This document shows, piece by piece, positions 12,026 to 23,286 of a DNA stretch of 64,000 bases. The first letter of the stretch is position 1. Each line of letters opens with the position of its first letter. Below the pieces are notes generated by a model that saw nothing but the letters and a program-made list of their open reading frames with translations, searched no databases and was not told where the DNA came from. Position numbers and translations under genes: made by a program. This stretch comes from Tenrec ecaudatus (lineage: Eukaryota > Chordata > Mammalia > Afrosoricida > Tenrecidae), in NCBI RefSeq assembly GCF_050624435.1, contig NC_134546.1:40007501-40071500 (forward strand). The letters run 5' to 3'.

Positions 12026-12144
12026 ATAATAGATGAGGAAGGGTTTGTGAAAATAATTTTTTAAGAGCCAGAAGCTGCTGAACCCAAATGGTTTCCCAGT
12101 GGAAATCAACCCAATGCATCTGAGCTATTAGCTAGGGAGGTGAG

Positions 12145-12590
12145 AACCAGCCCACATCTGGTTGGCCCCACCTTGGGGATCCAGATTCTGCCTCTTGTCC
12201 TAGGAGGCGGGAGCTCAGCTATGAGTGGGCAGGAAAAGTCTAGAGGCAGGTGTTAGACTCCTACCAAGCACCTCATTTGTGCCCTGCACTCTGCACACAT
12301 CGCCTCATTGGATCCACATGCCAGCCCCTGGTGTAGGTAGTGTTGGCCCCATTCTACCAGTACCAGCTGCCATTGAGTTAAGGCCCATAGTCGTCCCATG
12401 TGTAGACACGGAGTAGACATTCCACAGGGTTTTCAATGGCTCAATGTTTCAAATAGTCGATTGCCAGACTTTTCTGCAGAAGCACTTCTGAAAACTCAAC
12501 TCACCAACTCTTTGGTTAGCAATCCACTGCCCCTCCCATGGATTCCAGCCCCATTTTACAGACGAGGAAATGGAGGCTCAGAAAAGGCGA
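12145..12590 (+). repeat. Inverted duplication, left arm
   Basis: About 445 bp that reappears in reverse complement at 16993-17440 with few differences. It holds an antisense MIR-like SINE split by an antisense AfroSINE-type SINE (about 12350-12520) plus about 110 bp of flanking DNA. Because the nested arrangement is identical in both arms, the two are copies of one composite locus. Confidence 0.85.
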
Positions 12591-12839
12591 TGTTTAAGGT
12601 GGGGCTCCTCTGATGAGATCCACAATGAGGTCATCATGACCATGATGAGGCTGGCTGCGAACACTCAGGCAAAGAGTGCTTGGTTTTGGGTTTTGATTTT
12701 TTTCCTGAAGTCTGGCTTATCATCCGACCTCCAGATCTTTGTTTGTGAGCCCGCTGTATTGCTTACCAATTCTGAGAGTTGTCAGCGGTCTACCTTGTGA
12801 CCTGCTGATCGTGGGTTCCTCAGCCTCTGCAGCTCCATG

Positions 12840-12975
12840 AGTCAAGAGAAGCCTCCGACACAACATCCTGACTTGGAACTTGCCACGCCTGTACAATTGC
12901 CCACCATTTCCAGGAGCGCAAGCTCTCCCTGCAGATACATAGACAAGCTTCATTCCTGTGGCTTCCCTAGAGAAC
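12840..12975 (+). repeat. Same interspersed family, tail fragment
   Basis: Only the end: TTGGAACTTGCCACGCCTGT, ACAATTGCCCACCATTTCC and the TTCCCTAGAGAACCCAG terminus. Confidence 0.4.
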
Positions 12976-13479
12976 CCAGCTTTGGACATCATCTGAAACC
13001 GTTGGGTGATGGAGAATCTGGTTTCACACCGAGCCATCCTGCCTCCTGCTCGGTGGCCCTCAAAACAAGCAGGTTCTGGCAGGCAAGGTGGGGCCCTATC
13101 CTCACCCACAGGAGCGCAGGGAGAGTCCCACAGTTGGGGTCCCTTGCCCAAACGCGCACTGCAGCTTCATAGTGGAGTGGCGGTTTCCTCAGCAACAGCT
13201 CTGCAGTGAGGCTCCTCCTGCAGGGTGCGTTTGGCCTGCAGAGAATCGGAGCGTCTCATTCATCATCTCCGTGGGTCACTGTTCCTCATGGGGCGATAAA
13301 ACTTGTGCGATTCTCCGCCCCCCCCCCCCCCCGACTGGGAACTGTGCCCCACGCTGTTTGTTTACCAGGCGCTGCATGCATCAAGGGTCCCTCCTGCCCC
13401 ACCCGCCCTCCACTTCTAGAAATGTGTTCGATTTAAAAAGTGCGCAGGACTCAGAGCTGGGAGGGAGAGAACTGCAAGG

Positions 13480-13950
13480 GGGTGACTTGGGGTGCGAAGG
13501 TCTGCTTCCCAGAGCGCTGGCTTTAAGGTGTCCATCATCTCCTCATTGAGCGCCCTTTGTTGGCTTCAGAAATCCTTCGTGCAAGGTTCAATTAAAATCT
13601 TGGAAGAAGTCTGGGCTCTGTACATGGTCCTCAGCGGAGTAACTACAGGCTGGGAAGGTAAGAGAAAGCCATTGCCTAGGCTACGATAATTAGAGTTGGA
13701 GGCATCTTCCTGGTGCCAAAGGAAAAGCTGTCTTGGTGGTCCTCATTAGAGAGATGGAAATCTTTTATCACATACAAAGTAATCCTGGCAATTGCCTCGA
13801 TTGGAGCTTAAAGAGGGGCCTGGGAGCGTTTAATCTCCCAGCACTTTCTCCATGCCTCTCCTGTAACACTTTTCCATTGGCATTAAGTTATTCATAGCCA
13901 GGTTGGAATCATGTGGTTTTGCTTCCAGATTTTGTGTTCGGATATCTTTT
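13480..13950. promoter_or_regulatory. Candidate conserved non-coding element
   Basis: About 470 bp free of recognisable repeats in a dense SINE region, of balanced composition with GATAATTAGAG and CATTAAGTTATTCATAG stretches. Inference only. Confidence 0.25.
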
Positions 13951-13954
13951 TCAG

Positions 13955-14141
13955 GGCACACCTTGCAGTGGCGTCTGACTCACGGTCATTGAACCCGATA
14001 GGACAAACTGTGGGATTTTTGAGACTGTAAATCTTGGTGGGAGGAGAGAGCCTCATTTTTCTCCTGTGGAGCAGCTGGTAATTTCAAACCGCTGACCTTG
14101 CAGTTAGCAGTCTGATGTGTTACCACGACACCACGAGGCAT
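13955..14141 (-). repeat. AfroSINE
   Basis: First of four consecutive antisense AfroSINEs: TCTGACTCACGGTCATTGAA to GTTACCACGACACCACGAGG. Confidence 0.8.
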
Positions 14142-14145
14142 CATT

Positions 14146-14280
14146 CAACCCAAACTAACCTCACACCGTTGAGCTGATTCTGACTCAGAAAACCCTATGT
14201 AAGGTTTCTGGGACTGTAAATTTTTATGGAAGCAGCTGGTGGGCTTGAACTGCTGACCTGATTGGATTGCAATCCAAGAC
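14146..14280 (-). repeat. AfroSINE, partial
   Basis: Antisense; CCGTTGAGCTGATTCTGACT to AACTGCTGACCTGATTGGAT. Lacks the tRNA-like head. Confidence 0.75.
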
Positions 14281-14311
14281 TTCTCCGAGGGTTTCTTTTA
14301 GGCATAGTAGT

Positions 14312-14495
14312 CGCCAACCAAACTCACTGCCACCATGCTCAGTCTGACTCGTGTGACATTGTAGGACAGTCAGACTGCCCTTCTGGGTTTATGAAGCTGT
14401 AAATGTTGATGGAAACAGATAGCTCCTTCTGTCTCTTAGAGAGCAGCTGGTGGCCTTGAACCGTCAACCTTTTGCTTAGCAATCCAATGCTTACC
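14312..14495 (-). repeat. AfroSINE
   Basis: Antisense; CCAACCAAACTCACTGCCAC to CTTTTGCTTAGCAATCCAAT. Third in the cluster. Confidence 0.8.
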
Positions 14496-14571
14496 TGGTG
14501 GCACAGACATCAAGTAGATTCTGACTCAATGTCACTGCAGGACAGAGTAGAACTGTCCTTTTTTGGTTTCT

Positions 14572-15037
14572 TTTTAAAAAAATCGTTTTATTAGGCACTC
14601 ATACAACTCGTATCACAATCCGTACATACATCCATTGTGTAAAGCACATTTGTACATTTGTTGCCCTCATCATTCTCAGAATGTTTGCTCTCCACCCAAG
14701 CTCCTGGCATCAGGTCCTCATTTTTTCCTCTCCCTCCCCACTTCCCCCTCCCTCATGAACCCTTGATAATTTATTAGTTTGCTGTATCTTGCTCTGTCCC
14801 ACATCTCCCTTCACACACTTTTCTGTTGTCTGTCCCCCAGGGAGGAGGTCACATATAGATCCTTGAAATCAGTTCCCCCTTTCCAACCCACCTTCCCTCT
14901 GCCCTCCCAGTAGCACCACTCACACCACTGGTCCTGAGGGTTTATCTGTCCTGGATTCCCTGTGTGTCCAGTTCCCGTCTGCACCAGTGTACATCCTCTG
15001 GTCTTGCCAGACTTGCAAGGTAGGATTTGGATCATGA

Positions 15038-15085
<48 letters not shown>

Positions 15086-15708
15086 CATTTAGGAACTAGA
15101 GGAAAGTTGTATTTTTCATCGTTGCTACATCGCACCCTGACTGGCTCGTCTCCTCCCCACGACCCTTCTTTAAGGGGGTGTTCAGTGGCCGACAAAAGGG
15201 CTTTGGGTCTCCATTCTGCACTAGCCACTTCATTCACTATGGTAAGATGCTCACCTTCCCGACACAACTGCTGAAGACAAAGAGGGTGAACAACCAAAAG
15301 TGGTGAAGAAAGCTGATGGTACCTGGCTATCAAAAGATATAGCGTCTGGGGTTTTAAAGGCTTGAAGGTAAACAAGCGGCCATCTAGCTCACAAGCAAAA
15401 AAGCCCACATGAAAGAAGCACACCAGCCTGTGCGATCATGGGGTGTCGAAAGGATGAGGCATCAGACATCAACAGAACAAAAAATCTTTTTTAACCTTTT
15501 GTTTTGTTCAATCATCACTTATTCTTCTAAAGCATCTTTTTAAAACATTTATTTGGGGGCTCATACAACTCTTACCATAATCCATCCATCCATCCATTGT
15601 ATGTCAATAACATTTGTACATTTGTTGCCCTCATCATTCTCAAAAACGTTTAATCATTTTATTGGGGGCTTGTACAACTCTTATCATAATCCATTCATAC
15701 ACCCCCTA
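14572..15708 (-). mobile_element. L1-like insertion complex with 5' inversion
   Basis: 14572-15240 is an antisense 3' end with T-rich tail and an internal (TG)n. 15241-15487 is the adjoining upstream part of the same element but in sense orientation, the signature of twin-priming inversion. 15538-15648 and 15649-15708 are two further short antisense 3' ends. The whole block is flanked by TTTTGGTTTCT at 14561-14571 and 15709-15719 and interrupts an AfroSINE. Confidence 0.75.
15041..15083 (+). repeat. (TG)n microsatellite
   Basis: 21 uninterrupted TG units inside the L1-like element, replacing the G-rich segment seen in sister copies. Confidence 0.95.
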
Positions 15709-15898
15709 TTTTGGTTTCTGAGACTGTAAGTCTTTACAGGAGCAGAAAGCCTCACTTTTCTCCCATGGAGCAGCTGGTGGATTGAAATTGCTGACCTTGT
15801 GGTTAGCAGCCCAGTGCATAACCCACTACATGACCAAGGTTTCTTTAGGCACCATGATAGATGCTTGAAAATGACGTAAAATGAATACCAGGATGCAC

Positions 15899-15992
15899 AA
15901 ATGGATAGATGGGTGGATGAGGGATAGGTGGATGGATGGGTTGATGGATAAGTGGAAAAGTGGTTAGACAGATGAGTGAGTGGATAGATGGT
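15899..15992 (+). repeat. (GGAT)n-like degenerate tandem repeat
   Basis: Imperfect GGATGGAT/GGTGGATA units over about 90 bp. Confidence 0.85.
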
Positions 15993-16373
15993 CCCTGATA
16001 GCACAAGAAAAGTGGAAATTGTGCATTGATGAGGGGAGGGACAAGGGGGAACTTGGTAGCTGATGACTGAATGTGTTGTGGTGGACACTGTCTGGCACTT
16101 CACAGCCATCCTGTCAGTTAGCCCTCACACCAATGCAGTAAATAAGCTCGTTTTCCCAGTGCTTTCCAGACCGTCTTGAAACTAATGTGTGGGGAGGTTA
16201 AGAAACGTGCTTAACGGAGTCCTCATCTAGATCAGCCTGAGTGGAAAAAACCCCACCACACTCTGGAAGTGAATACACGCTCATTGAAGTGGATTACATT
16301 GGCACGCTGGCTGCCGCAGCAGATCTCGTCCTGAAGGTGCTTTCCTGATATTAGATCTTCTCATGAGGAACGA

Positions 16374-16915
16374 TGTGGTAGTTACGGAATCTGTTGTCAG
16401 TTTGAGAGGATTACGAGTGAAGGGATGGAGTCTGGCCTGTCAATCAAGATATAACCAATGAGGCTTCTCTGTGGGCATGGCCTTCTCCTGAGAATGCTGG
16501 GAAGTCCGATATTTCTTCCTTGGAGGTGGGGGGACACCTTTCTCTTGATTGACTCCCTGGGAGACATCCCCGAGGAGAAGCCACATGGACCTACCTTGAT
16601 GCAGCCCTGGAAACTGGAGGAGTCACGTGGAGACTCCTGTCAGCACTGAGATGCTTGCACTGCCACTGGATCCAACAACTTTCTACCCACTGGCCTGTGG
16701 TTGTCCTGCATTCGGCATCATTGCATGTGTTTCGTGAGTCTGAAGAGGACTTTATAGATTGGTATTAGACATATGGGCTACTATTAGACTTATGGGCTTG
16801 CACTGGGTTGGGATGCTTTCTTAATGTACAATTATCCTTCATATAAAGCTCTCTCTTATACACATATGCTTTTCTATGGATTTGTTTTTCTAGTCTACCC
16901 AGACTAACACAAGTG
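16374..16915 (+). repeat. Interspersed family ending CTAGTCTACCCAGACTAACAC, copy 1
   Basis: About 540 bp. It begins near TGGTAGTTACGGAATCTGTT, contains GGATCCAACAACTTTC and CATTGCATGTGTTTCGTGAG, a TATAAAGCTCTCTC block, and ends TTTCTAGTCTACCCAGAC. Copies at 21070, 32060 and 23287 share the order. It is a mammalian interspersed repeat (LTR or DNA element) whose class I could not assign. Confidence 0.65.
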
Positions 16916-16992
16916 ACTACATCTTAACCACCAAATACTGAGAAAACTGGCCCAGCCAAGCTAACACCCAACCTTAATCATAGCACATGAGT

Positions 16993-17440
16993 GCCTTGCC
17001 TTTTCTGAGCCTCCATTTCCTCTTCTGTAAAATTGGGCTGGAATCCATGGGTAGATTGCTAACCAAAGAGTTGGTGATTTGAGTCTTCAGAAGTGCTTCT
17101 GCAGAAAAGTCTGGCAATCGACTATTTGAAACATTGAGCCATTGAAAACCCTGTGGAATGTCTACTCCGTGTCTACACATGGGACGGCCATGGGCCTTAA
17201 TCAACTCAATGGCAGCTGGTACTGGTAGAATGGGGCCAACACTACCTACACCAGGCGCTGGCATGTGGATCCAATGAGGCGATGTGTGCAGAGTGCGGGG
17301 CACAAATGAGGTGCTTGGTAGGAGTCTAACACCTGCCTCTAGACTTTTCCTGCCCAGTCATAGCTGAGCTCCCTCCTCCTAGGACAAGAGGCAGAATCTG
17401 GATCCCCAAGATGAAGCCAACCGGATATGGACTGGTGCTC
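16993..17440 (-). repeat. Inverted duplication, right arm
   Basis: Reverse complement of 12145-12590. The arms diverge sharply beyond GAGCCTCCATTTCC at 17005 on one side and near GGAGCACCAGTCC at 17440 on the other. Small indels distinguish them (for example, the left arm has extra bases near 12525). Confidence 0.85.
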
Positions 17441-17444
17441 CCTC

Positions 17445-18370
17445 CTTGTCCTTGGCATTCAATCCAGACGGCTGTAGGAAAAATCGACATGTAGCACTCC
17501 CTCTTACAGACAGTAGTAGGAGATTTGAAGAGTGAGAGGAAGAGACTTCCAACCCCTGAAAGAGCTGAAAGTGTGATTGTGTGGGGGTGGTTAAGTGGAG
17601 TGACACATCAGCAGTGCGGGGAAGGAGGAACCATAATTAGAGCAACAATAGGAGTAGCAGATCAACAAGGTCTATCAGTCAGAAGAGGCAAGGCTAAGCC
17701 ACAGTAACAACCAACCCCAAACGGCCAGTGGCTTAACATTAGAGAGGTCAATGACTGTATTACTTTAAAGGCATTTCAAACTGAAATACCCACAGCAAAG
17801 CAGATAGCAATTTCATAATTTTTACAAAGTCAGTGACATTGATTACATTCTCCAGGGGGTGCAGCCAGTCTCCCTGTTCTTTTCCAAATGATTTCACCAC
17901 CAGTGAAAATAAACTCATTGAACCTTTCTGCGCTGTTCTTGTCAACTTGATAATTAAGCTACACTATTATTTGGTTCAAAGATGACTCTGGGGGTGGGGT
18001 GGTAGTTCAAGGGTAAGGTTTAAAGACAGCAAAGATGTCTTTCTTGTTCATACAAAGTTTACGTGGTTCGAGATGTCTCGGGCACTCTCCTGGTTAGGGC
18101 TCACCGGGTTTAGGACTTGAAGGGGGTAATGGAGGGACATGATCACAGGCAGGACCCACTTGCATCAGGAATATAGCACCCTCTTGGGGTAGGAGTCAGG
18201 GCCATGTTCTCTGTGGCAATGGCTTTGTGTGGTGGAAAAAGCAAAGATTACCAGTCGTCCTACCAGTTTAGTCCTGATAGTTTTAACCCAAGTTTTCCCC
18301 ACATAGAGCCAGGAGGCCTAGACAAGTTATGTCTCTCTAGCCACAAACAAACAAACAGACAAATTCAACA
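17445..18370. other. Unique intergenic DNA
   Basis: No exon or strong repeat match; lies between the right inverted-duplication arm and an AfroSINE. Confidence 0.5.
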
Positions 18371-18562
18371 TAACCAAACTCACTTCCATTGAGTCAATTC
18401 CAAATCACAGCGACCCTATAGGATACGGTAGAACTTCCCCGGGGGCTTCTGAGATTGTAAGTCTGCGAAGGTCTCCTCTTTCTGTAGCAGAGCTGTTGGT
18501 GGTTTTGAACTGCCGACCTTGCTGTTAGCAGTCCAATGTTTAACCCCCATGCCACCAGGGTC
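18371..18562 (-). repeat. AfroSINE
   Basis: Antisense full-length-like copy: AACCAAACTCACTTCCATTG, CGACCCTATAGGATACGG, CCCATGCCACCAGGGTC. Confidence 0.9.
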
Positions 18563-19973
18563 TTCTCTTTCTCTAGCCACGTGTAGGGGAAACAGGCTTT
18601 ATGAGTTTGATAAAACCATGCTCTTGCTTTTTTCTAGTCTGCCCTCATTTTGCTAAATCACTTTTCTATAAGACCTGCTGGGGTGGCCTTGGAGAGCCAG
18701 CGTCCTGGCGGGCAGCCCTGTTCGCTCACTAAGGCCAGCGAAGCCCCTGCCCCGCAGAGGGGGACACTGAGTCAGGCCTGATGTTGCCCAGGGCTTCATC
18801 TTGTAAGCAAGCGCTCAGGCTGTTGTGGGAAAGCCGCCTCCCCATCTCCTCCATTCCCCTGAATCCCTTTTCCGCTTCCGCGGCACCATGTTGGTGCCCG
18901 AGCGCAAATCAGTAAGCAGGAGCTTAATTCCAACCACAGTGGGGCCAGAAATTTTTTAGCTTCTGAAATGAGTAGGAATTACCAGCTCTTCCCCCTCCCC
19001 ATCCCCAGCAGTGCCTCCACGCAGCTCAGAGCAGCTGACACAGGTGAAACAGAGAGCTAGAGAGAAGGGGCACAAACCAGGGGGAAAGGAGAGGTGGAGG
19101 GGGTCTGAGGACAGTCTGCAAAGACCCTTGGGAGGAAATCAAGAGCAGATGTGAGTGGATGTAGTCAGCAAGGTGGCAGTAAAAAAAAGCTAACAGCCTT
19201 TGGACAAATCTCAGCTGGAGCACTAATACCTCCCTCTGGGTCCTAGTGCCTTCCCCCCCCCCCCCCCCCCCCCCCCCGAGGAAGCGCCTTTGCTTCTTTG
19301 AGGACCATGGTAGGTGTAGGGGTTGGAGCCAAGGTCAAGTGAAAGCTAAAACCGTGCAGGGGAACTGAGGTACATCGGTCAAGGGCAAACAAGCTTTGAG
19401 TAGGAAGTACCCTACAGCTCGCTTGCTGCTGCCCAGGCCCATAAGGAAGACCAGTGGGCAGTTCTCTAGCAGGTCATCCCCTCAGTCGGCATGTGCAGTT
19501 GTGATTGGCCGGGAAGTCATTCCACCCACTGTGGTCTGCTGCCTTATGAACCGGAGTTTGAGTAGCGCTGGGACTGAGAGACACTGAGCTATAATAACTC
19601 TTACTGCCAGGCACCGGCTCCGGTAAAGCTGCTCCTTCACTCGTACGGTGTGGCCCTAAGTGACCTGGAAACCGGTGCAACAAGCTCAGCACTGGCCGAT
19701 CGCAGCTTTGGAAACTCGGACAGTCTCCAGGCACGCCTTTGGCAACTGACATTCTAGGGATGGATTCTCTGTGGGAGAATGTCAACTGTGGGCAGAAGTG
19801 GTGAGAGCAATCCTGAAGAGGACTTGGACGCGGACCTCGTCACACCCACCATTTGCATGGTGTGGGTGCTAGGACCTGGCTCTCTTCCCTCCCCACGACT
19901 GTCCATTGGTCTCATGATGTGGAGGACACCGTGTTTACTGCCGAAGATGTTTCTCTGTGACCGGATTGTCTCC
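18563..19973. other. Unique intergenic DNA with poly-C
   Basis: Contains the C25 run and no recognisable exon. CCTGCTGGGGTGGCCTTGG (18674-18692) recurs at 22392-22410. Confidence 0.5.
19253..19277 (+). repeat. Poly-C run (25)
   Basis: Uninterrupted C25. Other runs are C15 at 13318-13332 and C16 at 40204-40219. Confidence 0.95.
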
Positions 19974-20166
19974 CAAACCAAACCAAACTCACTGTCGATT
20001 CTGATTAATGGCGACCCTATGGGACAAGGCGGAACTGCCTCTGTGGGTCTCTGAAGCTGTAAGGGGAGTAGAAAGCTGAATCTAGCTCCTGAGGAGTGGC
20101 AGGTGGTTTCAAACTGGTGACTTTTGGGATCACAGCTCAGTGCATAACCACTGCGCCCCCAGGATT
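19974..20166 (-). repeat. AfroSINE
   Basis: Antisense; AACCAAACTCACTGTCGATT, GGCGACCCTATGGGACAAGG, to CATAACCACTGCGCCCCCAG. Confidence 0.9.
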
Positions 20167-21069
20167 ATCTAGATGCTGTAATTACCAACATGCGAGGGAA
20201 CAGGTGAGCCATGAACTACCCAAAGCTACAGGATCAGGAAATGATAGTCAAATTCCTGGGGGCTATATGGTTAGGTAAGACCCATGTGTTGCCTGAGACC
20301 ATTGTTGAGTAGATAGAAGCTTCCCCAACCCCCAGGAGGTCACAAGGAGTGCATGTCTTCATGGGTCTTTTTGTGGGGGCACTTAGCTCCATGTTCCTGA
20401 GAAAGCACAGCGAAAGCACTAGGAAAGTTCTGTGTACGATATGAGAAGGGCTACCTGTCCAAATGGCCCACCTGCCTGGGTGAGCGCACTGTGGGCGCGG
20501 CCTCTCTCCTCTGTGAAGGGAGGGCCTGTTGCCAGCTGGCACCTGATGCACAAAGACGTGAGCTGAGGCCTGGGACACAGGTCATGGCCAAGCAATCAGT
20601 GAGTTGAAGGAAAGGTTATGTGGACGATCCTCCTCCACACTTTGGCCCTTGACCCTTTCTTTGTATCTACAGTTGGGTGGAAGCCTGCAGGTTGATAATG
20701 TGAATTGGCCTAGGTTGTAAGCATCGGTGGAAGATAAGAGCCACGGTCCTGTGGGGAAGGCCCTGTGGCAGGCCAGGGGCTTGGTGGAAAGAAATTGTTG
20801 TCTTAAAACAACAGATACAGCCCTTACAGGCACATCTTCTTTGGTGCGTGGACGCAGGTCCTGCGTGAGCCTTTGAGGTCAATAAATTGAGCGCCCACTA
20901 GGGTTTTAGGCCCGTGTGCCAGGCCAGGAGCCTGGATGAACCTCTAACTGCAACACAATTGATGCCATGGGCTCCGAATGTGTGACTCAGTAAGAGAATA
21001 GACTGTCATGGGAGCCTGTTTTCTGGCAGGAGACCGCAATGTCTCTTGGTGCAGACCACAAGAGGGCAT
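20167..21069. other. Unique intergenic DNA
   Basis: No gene or repeat recognised. Confidence 0.45.
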
Positions 21070-21532
21070 TTACCACTGACGAGCTTGGTAATTACCTGTC
21101 AACTTGCAAAGGGGTGGAGTCTAGCCTGTCAATCAGGTCACAGCTTGATGACCTCATTTGGAGGTACGAAGGAGATAATTAGCTCCTTAGAGTGTAGACA
21201 CTCTCTGCTTTGTCTTCCTGCTGACAAGACACATGGAGTTATGCTAGAGTTCTGGAGCTAGTGGGTTCCCCTAGCGCTGAGATGCTTCCACCACCACTGG
21301 GTCCACAGGACTTTCCACTCACTGGCTTGTGATCTTCCTGCCTTCAGCAAGTCTGTGCATGTGTTGCGTGAGCCTGAAGAGGAATTTATAGATTGGTTTC
21401 GAACATATGGACTTGATCTGGACTGGGCTGGGATCTTTTCTTAATGTACAATTACTCTTTGATATAAAGTTCTCTCTTATACACATATGAGCGTCTATGG
21501 ATTTGTTTCTCTAGTCTACCCAGACTAACACA
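21070..21532 (+). repeat. Same interspersed family, copy 2
   Basis: Begins GGTAATTACCTGTCAACTTG and ends CTAGTCTACCCAGACTAACA. Strongly similar to copy 1 over the last 300 bp, including CCACTGGGTCCACAGGACTT and TATAAAGTTCTCTC. Confidence 0.65.
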
Positions 21533-22689
21533 CTGCCTGAACATGGTGTGCTGGGGAGACCTACCTCTGTCTTGACCTGTGTAGAACCCCACGGGTTCCC
21601 TTGTCTCCCTCCAATCCTCTTCTTGAAAAGTAGGCTGGACTCCTGTGTCTCACCGCCAACAGGTGAAAATGTCAAATGTCACTGATTGGTTGCAGTTCAA
21701 ATACTCCCACATGATTGCAAGAGTGTACCTCTCTCCTAATGGCACCCAAAAGATGTGTGGCTGCTACTTGAGGCCCTGGATACCATACGACTGGACAAGA
21801 TGCTGCAGCCAGTGGTCCCCGTGTGTTGTCGGGTAGGAAACCTGTCCCCCTAACTCTGAATTATCCCGTGGTAAAAGTCAGGTGGACCAAGCACAGTGTT
21901 TCCACTTGGTATTTTTATTATTTTTGTTCCTTCCCTTGGCTCCTAAGAAGTAATGTGACGGACTGAAGCTCTGGCCACTCTTAAAAACCAAGGCCCTGAG
22001 TGATAGGGAGGAAAGCTTGCAGCTGTTCAGGGCTGGGACCTGCCAGATGAGGAAGGCAGTCCTTTAGAATGGAATGGCTCTGGGCATCCCATCAGGTGCT
22101 CGGGATGGGACATGCGTTATGATAAAGACTATATTCTGGACCTATGTAGTGGACTACCACAGGACATCAATGATTTGTTAGGCCACGTGAAGAAACAGAT
22201 GAATGGCCAGGATACACCCAATGGCTAATCTGCTGTGATCCCCTGGCTTTCCTCCTCCCCCTCTGGCTGGTGAGGGTGTTAGGTGAGATGTTAGCTTTTT
22301 CCTGGGGAGAGGGTTGTTGTGCTGTGTTGGCCTGTTTTGATTTCTGTTAGCTTACTCCCCCTTGTGAAATCACTCTTATGTAACTTTTACTCCTGCTGGG
22401 GTGGCCTTGGGGCTCGTGGAATGAAGCCACCTGTGTGCACCAAAGTCATGAAAACCTGGCCTCTCACCTGCATCCTCCCTAGCATCCAACCATGGCTTTG
22501 CCCTGTAAGTAGCTCCCTCCATAAGGTCCTGTACCGTAAACCTGGAGCTGCCAGCCTGGCTTTTCACTATCTCAGCCCTCTCCATCGCTGGAGGCAAACA
22601 GAGAGTGGTAGGCCTGTGGCAGATGCCTCCACGTCACATGAGGGGACACACTCCGCCATCGCTGCTGCGGTCAGTCTGAGACTCTGGCT

Positions 22690-23060
22690 CTGAGGGGTTA
22701 TTTTTCTTATCTGCATAGTCCACACTACTTTGCTGTTGAGTCTTATAAGAAAAAAATGAAAAAGAGTTTTGCATTATGAAACACAGACTCCTCATAACCT
22801 TGACACTGAAAGCCGTTTCCTTAATCTTATTAAATACTGCTTAAAATCTACGTAGTGCCATGACCAAATAATCAATTTGTTATGCGAACCACTGATCTTT
22901 CAAAGTAATAGTCAGCTCCCCTGAAAACAGAAAGACTGGTTTCACTAACTGTTGCTTCAACTTATTCTAGAAAACAACAAAAATTAATGAACACATCCAT
23001 TTTCAAGATCAATAAACATATCAAAACTAATAAACACATCTTGCTTTTAAGATTGATGAC
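22690..23060. promoter_or_regulatory. AT-rich unique block
   Basis: Repeat-free and AT-rich, with TTTGCATTATG, TAATCAATTTG and repeated AATAAACA(C/T)AT motifs (22999-23040). Could be a regulatory block or an old unrecognised repeat. Confidence 0.25.
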
Positions 23061-23153
23061 CCCCTTCTGCTTTCAAAACTTCAGGGATCTTCTAACCAAG
23101 ACTCACCCATCTGGAGATTGCCCTTGAAATGCTTGCAGAAGTTACCTAAACAT

Positions 23154-23171
23154 CAATCAATCAATCAATCA
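23154..23171 (+). repeat. (ATCA)n short tandem repeat
   Basis: About four ATCA units in AT-rich DNA. Confidence 0.85.
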
Positions 23172-23286
23172 GAAATGTTGTTCAAAAGTTCCTGATAAGA
23201 ATCCTAACTAATCAGAATCCTCTTTCACTCAGTACACGATGTATTGTCCATTTTCAGACTGTCTAGCAATCCTGCAGAGTTCGTCA

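Larger units (their letters stand above)
14496..15845 (-). repeat. AfroSINE split by the L1 complex
   Basis: 3' half at 14496-14571 (ATTCTGACTCAATGTCACTG, GGACAGAGTAGAACTGTCC) and head half at 15709-15845 (GGTTTCTGAGACTGTAAGTC to GGTTAGCAGCCCAGTGCATA). The halves join through the 11-bp target duplication of the inserted L1 complex, so the SINE is older than the L1 insertion. Confidence 0.85.

Noticed and set aside
14920-15423. 167-codon minus-strand frame with a Thr-His run
   Set aside because: The run is the translated (TG)n repeat in an L1-like element.
16974-17303. Matching protein-like frames at 12225-12613 and 16974-17303
   Set aside because: The similarity comes from the inverted duplication of SINE DNA, not from duplicated genes.
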